This document shows positions 9,431 to 22,025 of a stretch of 64,000 bases of DNA, piece after piece (positions within the stretch are counted from its first letter, which is position 1; each line of letters begins with the position of its first letter). The notes beneath the pieces were generated by a model that worked only from the letters and a program-made list of their open reading frames with translations, had not been told where the DNA came from and searched no databases. A program made the translations under genes and the position numbers. This stretch comes from Chelonoidis abingdonii (taxonomy: Eukaryota > Chordata > Testudines > Testudinidae), in NCBI RefSeq assembly GCF_003597395.2, contig NC_133769.1, positions 47,693,635 through 47,757,634 on the forward strand, in the 5' to 3' direction.

Positions 9431-11635
9431 TGTGCAGCTGTACATGCTGCTTCTTCTTTCAGCATGTGAAGCAAGCTTTGCCATCCCTCTCCCCTTTGTA
9501 CGCAAAGGACCAGGCCTGTTACGGAAGCACTCAGAACTGTGTTCTCTGAGCTGCCCAGGGGGCTGCTGTTCCCTGCTGGATTTAGTGTTATTCCTTCTCT
9601 CTTTCCTCATGCCCCCTAGCACAGGCCTAAGGAGGTGAAGAACCTCTGGATCTACCCCCTATAGCAGCATGGAGCTGCTGCCTTTTCCTCAGTTGGGAAG
9701 GAAAGCAAGGAGCAGGGCAAATCCAGGAGGCAGAGTGGGGTGCTACAAAGAGATATGTTAGGGAACAAAGGTTTGCAGGGAGGGAGAGAGAATCATAATG
9801 ACTTAATGGAGAGACAGAATTAATTAACTGACATTTGCATTTTGTAACCCTCTCCCACAACATGGACCAGGAAGAAAATCCCTCACTAAATCAGGCAACT
9901 TTATTTAAGTGTAAGCAAATGTAAATATCTACCTTTTTGTCACAAAATGTTGATAGGTACGTGAATACTAGCTTAAAAAAAAAAAGCAGTACCCAGAAGT
10001 GCTGAGATACTGTGAGATTCTAACAAATTATCATGAATACTCAGCTGCAGAAGCACAAAAATTCTAACTTGTCCTTTTATCATGGTGATGTTGATGATAA
10101 TGAATGAACTATTGATATTTTATATGAATATATATTTTATTTGCCAGAGGTAGCTGTTCAAGTAGAATTTTACAAATCTTTGTGAGATATGGTCTTTTAG
10201 TACAATATTTCCAAACAAGCCTGGAAACAGAACTGCTGCAAAACCTTGTGAAAAAGCCTTTTCTTTTGAGATGTCTGTCCTTGTTTTGTGTCCATAAAGA
10301 TTTGATTAGTCTGGATTGAAGTTCTGGATGGTTATCTGAACCCAGCTGACCACTAAAGCTTTTGATGTTTGTCTGTCACTACTTCCAAAGTTCTTAAATC
10401 ATATATCTCATACAGTACTAAAAAATTCTTAATGGATCGTGCTATACTATTGTTCTTATCCCACTACTATGTCCTCCGGTATGACAGCTAAAAGTTCAAT
10501 GTCACATATTGTTCAATCATTTATGCAAATTATGGATGTCAGTAACTGAATAAGGAGTTTTGTAATTTGTTCTAGATATTACACGTTTCGTGTAATGTTT
10601 TGGGAAAGGATTTCTGGGTTTGACTTTTTTGAACAGAGTGGTGAATTCTCCTAAAACTGTCAAAACTCTGCAGATGGGAGAAACTTCACTAATATTTAAA
10701 AACACTGCCCCTTCTACTCCACTGTAACAGAACAAAAAGACAGGAATATTTGCAATGTAAATACAAAAAAAAGTTTCCCTTTTTCTTTCTCTCCCAATGA
10801 CATAAAACCGCCATCAGCACCCTGGGAAAATCATTTCAATTGAGTTGAAACTCGTGAGTTTTTTTATCATTTACAACTGGCACCAAAATCTCTTCTCCCC
10901 TATCATCAACACTGTCTTGTCCAGTGTCTTTCCAAACTATATGAACTCTCTTTCCTGCCATTTTGACCATAACAAAGTGCTTCAGGGTAGGGACAGCAGG
11001 AACAGATCAAAGGTGGAAAATACCTACAGTAGCTTCTGGTGAGCAGAAACGTAGGGAGATATTTTGGCTGGATGGAGTTGTTTAAACTCTGACAAACTGT
11101 TGGATGAAGTTCAGGAACCAGCTTGGCCCATATACATGTTGTACTGAAGCATGATTCTAATCTGAATAGTGACTGTAAAAATGGCACTGGGGGTTCAATG
11201 TGTCAAAATTAAAAGTGCTCAATTTCCAAGAAAAGGGAGATGCGTAATTGCCAGCACTGCAAACTTAGTCTATCCTGTAAAGGTCAAGTTGAATTCTTTA
11301 TATCACTTGTAATAAAGATTCTGAAGAGTAAAGGAGGAGCTCAGTGACACCTGTGCAACATCATTACCTACAGATTATGCACGACTCTGTTAGCCTTCAG
11401 TACTTAGCTATGAAAGAGAACAGAGTTGGGCCTGCAGAACCTTTTGCTGGGATGATGGATGGCTAGAAAAGAACGCTGCTTGACTTTTCAAATGCTAGTT
11501 GAAGATTGCAGTGGTGATAGTGAGGAAAAAAAAATCAATTTACTTATAAACGGAGAAAATTTGATCTGGAAATCATTGACACACTATAAATACAGAACTC
11601 TGGTATTCCATTTTGACAGAAAGCAACAATAAGTC
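9431..11635. other. Mostly AT-rich DNA, nothing recognised
   Basis: GC-richer to about 9870, then AT-rich. ORFs at 9432-9638, 9627-9863, 10517-10735 and 10906-11187 show no known motif. No LTR, TIR pair or tRNA-like box was seen. Confidence 0.5.
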
Positions 11636-12121
11636 CTGTGGCACCTTAAAGACTAACAGATGTATTGGAGCATAAGCTTTTGTGGATGAATACCCACTTC
11701 GTCAGACATATGCAATGGAAATTTCCAGAGGCAGATATAAATATGCAGGCAAGAATCAGTCTGGAGATAACGAGGTTAGTTCAATCAAGGAGAGTCAGGC
11801 CCTCTTCTAGCAGTTGAAGTGTGAACACCAAGGGAGGAGAAACTGCTTTTGTAGTTGGCTAGCCATTCACAGTTTTCTTCATGAGGTTGATAGAATTCCG
11901 TTCCATACAGCTAAATGCAGTGCCTTGCATGGTGTCAAGTATCAGAGGGGTAGCCATGTTAGTTTGGATCTGTAAAAAAGCAATAATGAGTCCTGTGGCA
12001 CCTGTTGTTAGATTTCCATTCCATATGGCTAAATGCAGTGCCTTGCATGGTGTCAAGTATCAGAGGGGTAGCCGTGTTAGTCTGGATCTGTAAAAAGCAA
12101 CAATGAATCCTGTGGCACCTT
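11636..12121 (-). mobile_element. Internally deleted Penelope-like element with repeated terminal units
   Basis: Read on the minus strand: two partial terminal-repeat units in tandem (12120-12011, then 12004-11897, each ending CTCTGATACTTGAC plus an ATGCAAGGCACTGCATTTAG leader); then ATGAAGAAAAC at 11882; then a C-terminal coding remnant with in-frame WLANYKSS (about 11868-11845); then the 3' repeat starting with a hammerhead-like block at 11706-11660. In that block CTGACGA and a GTGG/CCAC stem II are kept, but GAAA is AAAA, probably CpG decay. Repeat-ORF-repeat order matches PLE architecture; the RT and GIY-YIG body is missing. Confidence 0.72.
11660..11706 (-). ncRNA. Hammerhead-ribozyme-like core in PLE 3' repeat (decayed)
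   Basis: Minus-strand order is CTGACGA, stem II GTGG-loop-CCAC, AAAA where GAAA is required, then a short GC-TTAT-GC stem III and TCCAATAC. Hammerhead motifs have been reported in Penelope-like elements. The G-to-A change in the catalytic GAAA box predicts that this copy is inactive. Pairing of stem I was not established. Confidence 0.55.
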
Positions 12122-14084
12122 TTCATTTTGATAGAGTCGCTTTTCATAAATTTTAACACAGGGCTGGAGTGCAACCCACCTATCACCCATATTCTCATAT
12201 AACAGGCATTTAATTGGCTCCCAGGGGAGGAGTTACAAGGCTCCTTATTGTATAACCCATTAACTGGCACCAGGGTTACAAGGATCCTTACCATACAACC
12301 CAGAAATGGGTTAGGCTCTCCTCAACCTACAATTCTTCTCTCTCTGACTCCTAGCATTCTCCCTCCAATGAGGGGGCAGAGGGAGCAGCAAGGTGGGGAC
12401 TGCAGCCTGTAAGCACCACAAGGTCTGACCCTACCTCATGATGCCAAAGCCCAGCACCAAAATCCCAGGCCTTTTACCTCTGGGAACCATTCATTTTATT
12501 CTCTGAACCACACTGGAAACTGGCCTCAAGTTGCGGCGAACATCTCTGCCCCTAGAACCTCAGTTAGGCACTAAAAGCATTGCTGCTCAACCCACTTTGG
12601 CTTGAAGGTACTGCAAGGAAGGCAGAAAACTCCCCGGTCCTCAGCCAATTGGTCCATGGGAGGAAAAAATTCCTTCCTGACACTCTAAATAGGCAATCAG
12701 CTAGACCCACAGCATATGCCAGGCTGTGTTCCCATTCCTAGTTCAGGTGGGTAGGGTGGGCTCCTGGAACGGAGCTGAAAGAGGCTCCGTATGGCCCCTG
12801 TGGTGGGCTAAATTCTTGGAGTTGGGGAATGCTGTCCAATCAGCACCCATCTCCCCGAGCTAGCCAATGGGTACCAACGACTCCCAGGAGGATAAGCTAT
12901 CTATTGTCCCTTGGTGAGTGTCTCCCTTCCTTGCTACTGGGGCCATCCCCATTTTACTGTTGGTCCCATAAACTTCTTTCATCTGTTAGTGCATTTGCAA
13001 CTTACTGATGTCTCTATGATGGCCAAGTCAAAATTTCTATTTCATCATCCCTCAAAATGAAGGTGTTTGAAATTTAAACCAAAAGATGGGCTTGGATCCA
13101 TCTCTAAATGTCAGTGTCAGAGGCACTGTTTTGAAAAGTAGGCAGAATATGATAACAGATGTGACATGAGATGAAGAAATGAGTCCTAAATAAAACAAAT
13201 ACAGAATATAGGCTGGGAACATTCAGGAAAAATATAATTCAGCAATGTTATTAATAACCATAGCAAAGATTATGAAAAAATATGCTTTGAAGTTGCACTC
13301 ATGCCTTTTGGAAGGTCAGTGTTTGCAAGTGACAACTGACTTCCAAGTGAAGCATTTCACTTCTTGTCTGAGTTTTGTCTCTTGAATCAGTGAAGGTAGA
13401 ATGAGTTGCAAGACAGGAACTAAATCCAGTGTAATAAATTTGATAATAGAGCTGGTGAACAATAATTATTATTTGTTATAATCACCTCCAACTGTTACCA
13501 AATTATCTATGAACTGATCCTGATTTTCCTATGTAATCAATATTTGAATAGTTTGGATGAAAAATGTTTGACTATGGATTGGTTTTATGTGGTATTATTT
13601 CTTCTCTTTACTGGATAACTGAAACATTTTAAACAGAAGAATAACAGATAATCAATAATACCTTTCACTGGTATGAATTTTCAGATGAATGTTTATTTGG
13701 GCTCAAATTTAGTACATGTTCCTGATTTGTGAATGATGCCACTAACACGCATGTCAGTTGCCTAAATATTCATAACAACAACTAGGATAACCCTACATTT
13801 AGTGAAATGAACTCAGTACTTTTACTAGCAGAAATATTCTTGATTGATTTTACTGTTTCCTCAGCTCTCATCAATTAATGCCGTTTTGTAGCTTTAATAT
13901 TAGCTTCCTAAAAAAACACCACAAAGAGACAAGTTTGAGGTCCACACAATAGAACTAGTGCCATTCTACTGCAGAGCAGGAGGGACAGAACTTCAGGAGT
14001 CCATGCAAGAGGTCCAACTTCTGGAATAGTCTCTTTCAGTTCACCACCACTGCAAGTTGGGAGGCACCATCAATACAGTGGAGG
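12122..14084. other. Unassigned DNA with a short tandem repeat and GC-richer block
   Basis: 12209-12302 holds an imperfect tandem repeat of about 50 bp (TTAATTGGC...TACAAGGCTCCTTA, then TTAACTGGC...TACAAGGATCCTTA, each followed by ACAACCCA or ATAACCCA). 12311-13040 is GC-richer and contains AAAAAATTCCTTCCTGAC, a phrase I associate with a dispersed sauropsid repeat, but ends cannot be set. 13040-14084 is AT-rich and featureless. Confidence 0.45.
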
Positions 14085-14325
14085 ATCAGAATATTAGACC
14101 TAGAGGACTGGAATAATAGAAATAGGATGAATGAAACAGTGCAAAGTGCAAGTCATGCACTAACAACAAGAATTTCTGCTATAAACTGGGGATTCATTAA
14201 TTGGAAATGACAGAGAAAGAGAAAGACCTGGGTGCATTAGTTGATCACAGGATAACTGTAAGTTACCAATGTAATGTGGCTGTGAAAAAAGTAAATGCAA
14301 TAAATGTAGGATGTATCAGACAAAT
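14085..14325 (+). mobile_element. CR1 LINE fragment (end of ORF2)
   Basis: Matches the CR1 segment just after the RT core: AATAGAAATAGGATGAA, AGTGCAAAGTGCAAGTCATG, then TGCATTAGTTGATCACAGGA. Stops and shifts break it. It ends abruptly at a TGTGACAAAGCTCC that may be an LTR start. Confidence 0.8.
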
Positions 14326-17300
14326 GTGACAAAGCTCCAAGTCTGTGTTGGTGGGTCCCGCTCTTCCTATGGCCTCAGAAGCTCAGTAAGGCCCTTAATA
14401 TGACCTCCCTTTCCCGGTATGGTGGCAAAGGTTACAACTTATTGAGCTGACTAAGGAACACAAAAGGCTGACATTGTTGGCAGGGTGGAAATGGAAGTCA
14501 ATGGCTTGATAGCGTGCAAGAGAAGATAAGAGTAGAGTGTGGTTAACTGTGATAGGTATTAACCTGGTGAACTGGTGTTTTGTCCTAAAAAGGTCTGGGA
14601 TGACTAATATAGGACAACATGTTAGTGAGCTAAGGATGCTGCACTATCTGAAGATACAAGGAATATTCAAGTTTAAAAGGAGGGAAATTCATACATAATT
14701 CAAAACAAAGATATTTCTACCTTATATGCATATATGATCACAGAGTTAACATCTTTAAAAGTCTGTACAATAACTCTAGTAAAGACAGAAAGCAAAGGAG
14801 AACTCTAGAGACACTTAAAATTGGCCTGCTTCAGTGCACATTCCCTCCATCCCCAAATGTTAAAGTGTGGAGATGTGAGTCAATGAACTAAATTTGTTAT
14901 AGTAGAATTACCTGTACTTTAAGAATGTTCCTACTTTGCCCCAATTTCAATTATATATATCTTAAAGGTAGTGATAATTACTTAGAACTGGTAAGGTTGA
15001 TAACATGTTGCCCTGAGTTATAAACAAGAAATATGATAAATGAAAAGATGCCCCAAAACACATTATTTTAGGCAGTATGGCCAGGACCAAATAAATATGC
15101 AACACTATTTTCATAAATGATGCGTATTTTAATAAATGTGATAGCAGAACTCAAATCAATCCAATTGTGTTATTTTTTTCCTTAAGGACATTGGGAAGTA
15201 TTTTTATGCTACTCCTCATTTCATATTGTATGCATATATAAATAGTACTGATGCTTGGGGAACACAGAATTGGCTTGTGGATGTGCTAATATATTGGATA
15301 AAAGAAAACTTCTTTACAATAGCATTAAAATTTTGATTGAAACAGACTTTGAAAAACAAGAACTTTAATATTTTGCAATGCCACTGTGTCCTTAAGTGAT
15401 TCCATTTGCCTAGCGATTTCTGAGGTCTCCATTTAGGTCATCTTTATGCATAAAACATAACATAGGTTGCATTAACTTTGCCCAATGATTGATTATGATT
15501 TCCTTGAATATGTAAGTTTATATTAAGTATAGCATTACGGTTATGCAGTCTATTGTAAACGATTTCATTTTTAGATGAATGCTTTAATAATAAAACAACA
15601 AATACAAAAAGATAAATAAGCTTGTGTTTATCATCACCATGTCCTTTTACAGATGCCTAAGAGATATGGTGAGTAATCTTGGCTCTATTGATCTGAATGG
15701 AAGATTTCACTTGTTGTATCTTCTCCTATGAGCTAACAATTTAAAAATGGGGTTTTACTCTAAGAAGTGACATAAAAATGGCATCATGGGATTCCAAGTA
15801 TATTGTCAGTGATTTCCATAGTAAATATCCCCAGCTGACAAAGAGACAATCTGGATTCTTCCCTTCTCATGCATCATCACCAGTAATTAAGGTTCTGGAC
15901 TGATGGCAAAGTATGCCCTCAATGACACCTGTGCATATCTTTTGTCTTCCATGAGTCTGATTATCTGTAACTGACTGGAAATTATTAAACAATTATGTTG
16001 ATGATCAGAAGGAATAGAAACCAGTTTATTCTATATTAGCTGTATTTGCTCTGCAACCAGATTTGACTCTGATTACAGACAAAAAATACTTGTTGGGAAA
16101 AGGGAAAAAAATCCAAGGCCCACTTATTGGCAGTACTGCTGAGTACTAGGGACACATTATTTTCGACAACACTACAGAATAGGCTTAAGGTATTTTCCTT
16201 AGGTATTAAGCACAACACTTTTAAAACATTAGAATTTTTAGGTGACCAGTAGATATTTTTTGCTGAATTTGCAGAACCCCAGCTTGCGGTTCTTATCACA
16301 GTCATACCCATTAATAATTCCTGGGGACTCTGATATTGAAGTCAAATTATCCTTTCCCTTTGCCATGCCGTACCTGGAAGAAAAACCATGTTAAATGCAC
16401 AAGTTCGAAATGAGGGGAACGGTAGCTGAATAGCATTCTTTCTTTCCCCTCAAAGTAACCAAATGCAACTGGGGTTCTGCAGAAAATGAGAATGTGGTCA
16501 TCCCAGGGGGTGATGATGTAAAGGATAACAACTGCTCTAGTTGGCAAGTCCCCTGACCAAACTGGTGCATTTTGAATGGAATTCCTATTTATGAAAGATT
16601 ATCCTGCTCCTTGGAGCATTAACTGCTCATCTGGGTTCAAGTCACCACTACCTTGGAAAGGGTAAGAATGCAAAGTGGTAGACTGAAGGGTCAATGGCAA
16701 AATTGTATGTTTTCTCCTCTTTTGTGTGGGCAAGGGTTGATATAGCCCTTGGGAGGAGGGGAAGAAGGGTATCTACTTGGAAGCTACGGCAACTCTAGGT
16801 CAAATGGTTATGCTGCCTTTTAAAAACCTGAGTCCTAAAATATTAGTGTAGGAAATTGCTTGCTAATTTTTTTAATTAAATATTTTGTAACAACCTCTTG
16901 TTTTTCTATTAAGTTTTTATTCTAGTATAACCATCCAAACCATCTCTACTATACATTCCCCCAAACATCAGGATTAAATGGCTTTAAACAATCCATTTGG
17001 AGTGGAAAGCTTCTGGCCAGCCATTCTTTGCCCAGAGGAAAGGTGCTTTGACAAGTGACCCTGAATTTCTTCCAGTGACAAATGTAGAAAAAAGAACTGG
17101 CCCTTGCCCAGCTGTCAGGCTTTGATTCAGTGATAAGGACTTTTCAAGGCAGGAGTTATCTATCAAAAAGGCAGCCATACGCTCAGGGAAATATATCTGA
17201 TCTAAACCTGATAGTGTGTGAAATCAAAGGTTGTGAATGGCTACTCAAGGGAGTCCAAATACATTTCTATGGTGTTGCAGTATAAACGGTCTTGGTAATG

Positions 17301-18144
17301 GGTTGTGGCAGGACAAAGGGCAAAAGAATTAAATACCAAGATCTAACACATGTTAGCAATCGCTGATCAAAGAAGTTTAAGATGGCACATTTGACATCAT
17401 GAAAATGATCACTTAACATTTTCTGCGTTAAGCTACTGACTATCATTTTACTTTTGTCTGCATTTGTCAATGTATTTGATGGAAAGAATTCATCCAAGAA
17501 ATACCAGAAGGACATTAAGACTATCACAATAATTATGGCTTAAATTGCTTCTTTTCTCACCTACTTTAATATTTTAGGGGGCTGGTTCACTTATAATAGA
17601 TGCAGTCAGCCAGGAAGCAAGTTAAATTATTACAGGTATTTGGCTTCTGATTTTGCTTTGTGAACTGAAGAGATTTAAATAGAATATCATCTGTCCAGTA
17701 ATGTCTTCACAAAGATGAATGAAATGTAACACAGTTAATGGGTATTCTGTGTATGTTTACTTCACCAGTCTTCTTGATATGAACTTAAGCAAACTCCAGC
17801 TTAAACCTCAAAAAATTATGTTAGGTTGGGTTTGAAATAGGTTTCATATGATAAATATTTTATTAATTGCTAGTGGTACCTTTGAGAATAGTATTTTTTG
17901 TGAGTATTGAGATCTCCATTCACTTCATTCTGTACCAGAAATGACAGTTTTGCAAGCAGTTAGTCCTTATCAAGGGCTAATCCATTTTTGCATATGATAA
18001 AAAAGGTTTTATAAAATGTCCAAAGTATAGTTGATTATATGTGAAGTAAATGCTTTTCATATCATTTTTTACTTCCTGTTGACTTCCATGACAAGCATAC
18101 AGTGGCCAGTCTTAAAAATATATCAGTTTTGCATAAGGTGAATA
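14326..18144. other. AT-rich DNA; possible LTR scrap at the left
   Basis: 14331-14440 (TGTGACAAAGCTCCAAG onward) resembles the start of a turtle LTR, but no end, poly(A) signal or target duplication was found. The remaining 3.7 kb is AT-rich with no recognised feature; ORFs at 16036-16311, 16347-16547 and 17267-17527 have no known motif. Confidence 0.45.
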
Positions 18145-18321
18145 GGGAGGATTCTCTGCACCTTGAGGTCTTTAAACTACGATTTGAGGACTTCAATAAC
18201 TCAGACATAGGTTAGGGGTTTGTTGCAGGAGTGGGGGGTGAGATTCTGTGGCCTGCATTGTGCAGGAGGTCAGACTAGATGATCATAATGGTTCCTTCTG
18301 ACCTTAAAGTCTATGAGTCTA
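18145..18321 (+). mobile_element. CR1 LINE 3' end
   Basis: A 5'-truncated CR1 3' end: GGATTCTCTGCACCTTGAGG, GTCAGACTAGATGATCATAA, CCTTCTGACCTTAAAGTC, then TATGAGTCTAT. No coding part remains. Confidence 0.88.
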
Positions 18322-19354
18322 TCAAAATACCTCAGTAATAGCAATATTTCCTATACATTCCCATGCTTACTACAGGAAAAACTTCAGGAATACTGCAAAT
18401 ATGGAGGTAACAACTTAATATTAATTGAATAGGTAATATTTAATAATACTTAATATTAACATTGAGCTTATTTTTTAGGAACTTGCACTAATAACGACTA
18501 TTTTTTGACCTTCCTGGCATGCTGCAAAAGGCATATTTGACATGGTTATTGGATAGGGCTGAGGGAATCTGTCCCAGAATGATGAAGGAATGGAGGTTTT
18601 GTAGATAGCTGGCTGAGTTCCTGTTTTAAAAGGTTACTATCATACTGTTGGAGTTATATTTATTGAGTTGTTTCAACATCCAATGATAGAGTACTTATAG
18701 CCTGGGATAAGTGTCTTTTTATTATTTTAAATGTAATGAAATAAATAAATAGTAACCTATGACAATTGGAAGTTTAAGGATGACCACAGTAATATGGATG
18801 CTATTTTTAAAAACCTCTTTATTTTCACTAGAGTATTGAATATGAGGATTTCCATCAAAATAGTTCCAATATTAATATACTGAATGTGAGGGACTTAAGG
18901 TAATGGACTACAGAATTAATTTGTAATGTTTTTTCCTATGTAATATCTTAGAAAAGCTTAGCATATTAATGGATGGATGGAATTTTACAGGGAGTAATTC
19001 AAGCAGTGGAATATTGCTAATATGCAAAATCACAGCCAGAAAAATGTCCTCTGCCACAGTTAAGAAAAAGTTGTACAAAACATCAATACAAGACTATTAT
19101 TGTTCAATTTTTTCTTTTTACATTATCATTTGAAATCAATTGATAATAGTGAGATTCCTGGCTTAGGATCTGATCCTGCTCCCATTGATGTACATGGTAA
19201 AAGCACTGTGGTGGAGTCACCCTTGCTAGCCTAAGTACAATTGCACACTTTCTGCTGCTGGGGATTTATGCCCTGATTTGTGTGTACAGGGTGATATTAA
19301 TTCTGGAAAGTTGGGTCAAGTTCATCAAGGATATAAATGGCCCTCTACTAGTGA
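18322..19354. other. AT-rich DNA, nothing recognised
   Basis: No gene. Around 19165-19200 there is old repeat debris (GATCCTGCTCCCATTGATG). Confidence 0.5.
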
Positions 19355-19465
19355 GAGGTAGTGTGATGTAGTGGGCCACGTGCTGCCTTAGACTCAGGAG
19401 ACGAAGGTGCAATTCCTGATAGCGTCACTTACCCTTCTACACATATCAGCTTAGTCCTGTCCCTC
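19355..19465 (+). repeat. Probable MIR-type SINE remnant
   Basis: AGTGTGATGTAGTGGGCCAC, then TTAGACTCAGGAGACGAAG and GTGCAATTCCTGATAGC follow the order of the MIR tRNA-like head and B box, heavily diverged. It runs directly into the CR1 at 19470. Confidence 0.5.
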
Positions 19466-19469
19466 CAGT

Positions 19470-20757
19470 ACCTGGAAAGATAATGAAACAAATAATTAAG
19501 CAATCAGTTTGCAGACACCAAGAAAGTGATAAATAACAGTCAGTATGGACTTGTCAAGAACAATGCATATCAAACCTAACAGAGTAACAAGACTTGTGGA
19601 TAGTGGGGAAGCAGTAGATGCGGTATATCTTAACTTTAATAATGCTTTTGATACTATCTCCCATGATCTCCTCATAAACAAATTAGGGAAATACAACCTA
19701 GATGGAGTGACTATGAGGTGGGTGAATAACTGGTTGGAAAATCATTCCCAGAGAGTATTTATCAGTGGTTCACAGTCAAGCTGGAAGGGCATGACGAGTG
19801 TCGTCCCACAGGGATCAGTTCTGGGTCTGGTCCTGTTGATTGTCTTCATCAATGATTTAGATAATGGCATAGAGAGTTCATTTATAAATTTTGCAGATGA
19901 TACCATGCTGGGAGAGGTTGCAAGTGCTTTGGAGGACAGGATTAAAATTCAAAATGATCGGGACAACTGGAGAAATGGTCTGAAGTAAATAGGATGAAAT
20001 TCAATAAGGACAAATGAAAAGTACTCCACTTAGGAAGGAACAACCAGTTGCACACATACAAAATGGGAAATGACCGCATAGGATGGAATACTGCAGAAAG
20101 GGATTTGTGGGACATAGTGGATCACAAGCTAAATATGAGTCAACAGTGTAACACTTGCAAAAAAAGCAAACATCATTCTGGGATGTATGAGAAGGAGTAT
20201 TGTAAGCAAGACATGAGAAGTTATTCTTCTGCTCTACTCCGCACTGATTAGGTCTCAACTGGAGTATCGTGTCCAGTTCTGGGCGCCACATTTCAGGAAA
20301 GAAGTAGACAAATTGGAGAATGTCTAGAGAAGCTCAACAAAAATGATTAAAGGTCTAGAAAACATGACCTATGAGGGAAGATTGAAAAAAAATGGGTCTG
20401 TTTAGTCTGGAGAAGAGGAGAGTGAGAGGGGACATGATAACAGTTTTCAAGTACATAAAAGGTTGTTACAAGGAGAAGGGAGAAAAATTGTTCTCCTTGA
20501 CCTCTGAGGAGAGGACAGGAAGCAAGAGGCTTAAATTGCAGCAAGGGAGGTTTAGGACACTGGGAAAAACTTCCTAATTGTCAGGATAGTTAAGTACTGG
20601 AATAAATTACCTAGGGGCCCTGTGGAATCTTCACCATTGGAGATTTTCAAGAGCAGGTTAGACAAACACCTGTCAGGGATGGTCCTGCCTTGAGTGTAGG
20701 GGACAGGACTAGATGACCTCTTGGGGTCCCTTCCAGTCCTACGATTCTATGATTTTC
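19470..20757 (+). mobile_element. CR1 LINE, 5'-truncated, with RT remnant and full 3' end
   Basis: The best-preserved CR1 here. An ORF of 147 codons (19545-19988) reads RT blocks in order: VYLNFNNAFDTISHDLL (about residues 27-43), VPQGSVLGL (about 88-96), FINDLDN and FADDTML (about 115-121, the F-ADD catalytic box). This is non-LTR retrotransposon RT, acting by target-primed reverse transcription. The N-terminal endonuclease and ORF1 are lost by truncation. Stops end the frame at 19988. The rest of ORF2 is broken and the 3' UTR ends at ACGATTCTATGATT. Confidence 0.92.
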
Positions 20758-21103
20758 TGTGCCTCTGCTTTCCCTCACACCTTTTTTTCTGTCTTGTAAT
20801 TAGAATGTAAGCTCTAAGTGTTTTGTACAGTGCCTGGCACAATTTGACCATGATCACAGTTGGGGCTTCTAGCTGCTGTTGCAGAACTAGTAATAATAAT
20901 GTGAATGAATCACTGTAAGCCAACGTGAATGTTAGCTGCTTTTCTTGCCACAACTCTGCCATTCTGCTATCCCCTTGGCAGATTATTTTCTTAGGTACAG
21001 TTTGTGTAAGGGTGATGTGCAGATAACCAGATAACTCTCCCTCTGGAACACACAATCCTCTTGGAGCTCCTAATTGCACAGTGGTGGGTGCATGATGTAC
21101 ATT
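20758..21103. repeat. Spacer with old SINE-like repeat at 20797-20900
   Basis: GAATGTAAGCTCTAAGTGTT, TACAGTGCCTGGCACAA, and a tail AGTAATAATAATG form a repeat I recognise as common in sauropsids and MIR-like in its TGCCTGGCACA core. The piece at 40855-40985 looks like the same family on the minus strand. Confidence 0.5.
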
Positions 21104-22025
21104 AGAATCATAGAAATGTAGGACTGGATGGAACATCAAGAGGTCAGATGCACTGAGACAGAACCAAGTATATCTGCACCATCCGTGACAGGTGTTTGTT
21201 CAACATATTCTTTGAAACCTCCCATGAAGGGGATTCCACAACTTCTCTTGGAGGTCAATTCCAGTACTTAATTAGCCTGATAGCTAAAAAAAATTCCTAA
21301 TATCAAACCTAAATCTCCCTTGCTGTAGATTAAGCCAATGACTTCTTGCCATATTTTCAGTGGACATTGAGAACAACTGGTCTCCATCCTCTTTATATCA
21401 GCCCTTAATATGCTTGAAGATAGTTATCAGGTCCCCCTCAATCTTTTCTTCTTGAGATTAAACACATTCAGTTTTTTTAACCTTTGCTCATAGATCAGGT
21501 TTTCTAAACCTTTGATCATTTTTGTTACTCTTGTCTAGACTCATTCCAATTTGTCCACATCTGTCTTGAAGTGTGCTGCCCAGAAATTGATACAGTGCTG
21601 CAGCTGAGGCCTCAACAAGACTGAGTAGATTGGGACAGTTACCTTCCATGCCTTACATACAACACTCCTGTTAACACACCCCTGAATGATATTAGGTTTT
21701 TTTACAACTGCATCACGTTGTTGACTCATAGTCAATTTGAGATCCACTGTAACCCTGAGATCCTTTTCAGCAGTATATAACAGCCTAGCCAGTTATTCTC
21801 CATTTTGTATTTGTACATTTCATTTTTACTTCCTAAGTGTAGTACTTTGCTGTAATGAATTTGCTGTAATGAATTTCATCTTATTGATTTTAGACCAATT
21901 TTGCAATTTATCAGCATAACTTTGAATTCTAATCCTGCCCTCCAAAGTGCTTGCAACCCCTCCCAGCTTTTATATCTACACATTTTATATGCTAACTCTC
22001 CATGCCATTATCCAAGGCATTAGGA
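21104..22025 (-). mobile_element. CR1 LINE, 3' part
   Basis: The 3' end is at 21104 (AGAATCATAGAAATGTAGGA). Reading leftwards on the minus strand it covers the end of ORF2 and the 3' UTR (e.g. GATTCCACAACTTCTCTTGG, TTCTAAACCTTTGATCAT, CAATTTGTCCACATCTGTC). Frames are broken throughout. A short local duplication TTTGCTGTAATGAAT sits at 21847-21876. Confidence 0.9.

Noticed and set aside
11897..12120. Simple tandem duplication or tRNA-SINE pair
   Set aside because: The units carry the PLE terminal-repeat signature, lie in PLE order with a leader and C-terminal scrap, and lack Pol III boxes. A PLE reading explains them better.
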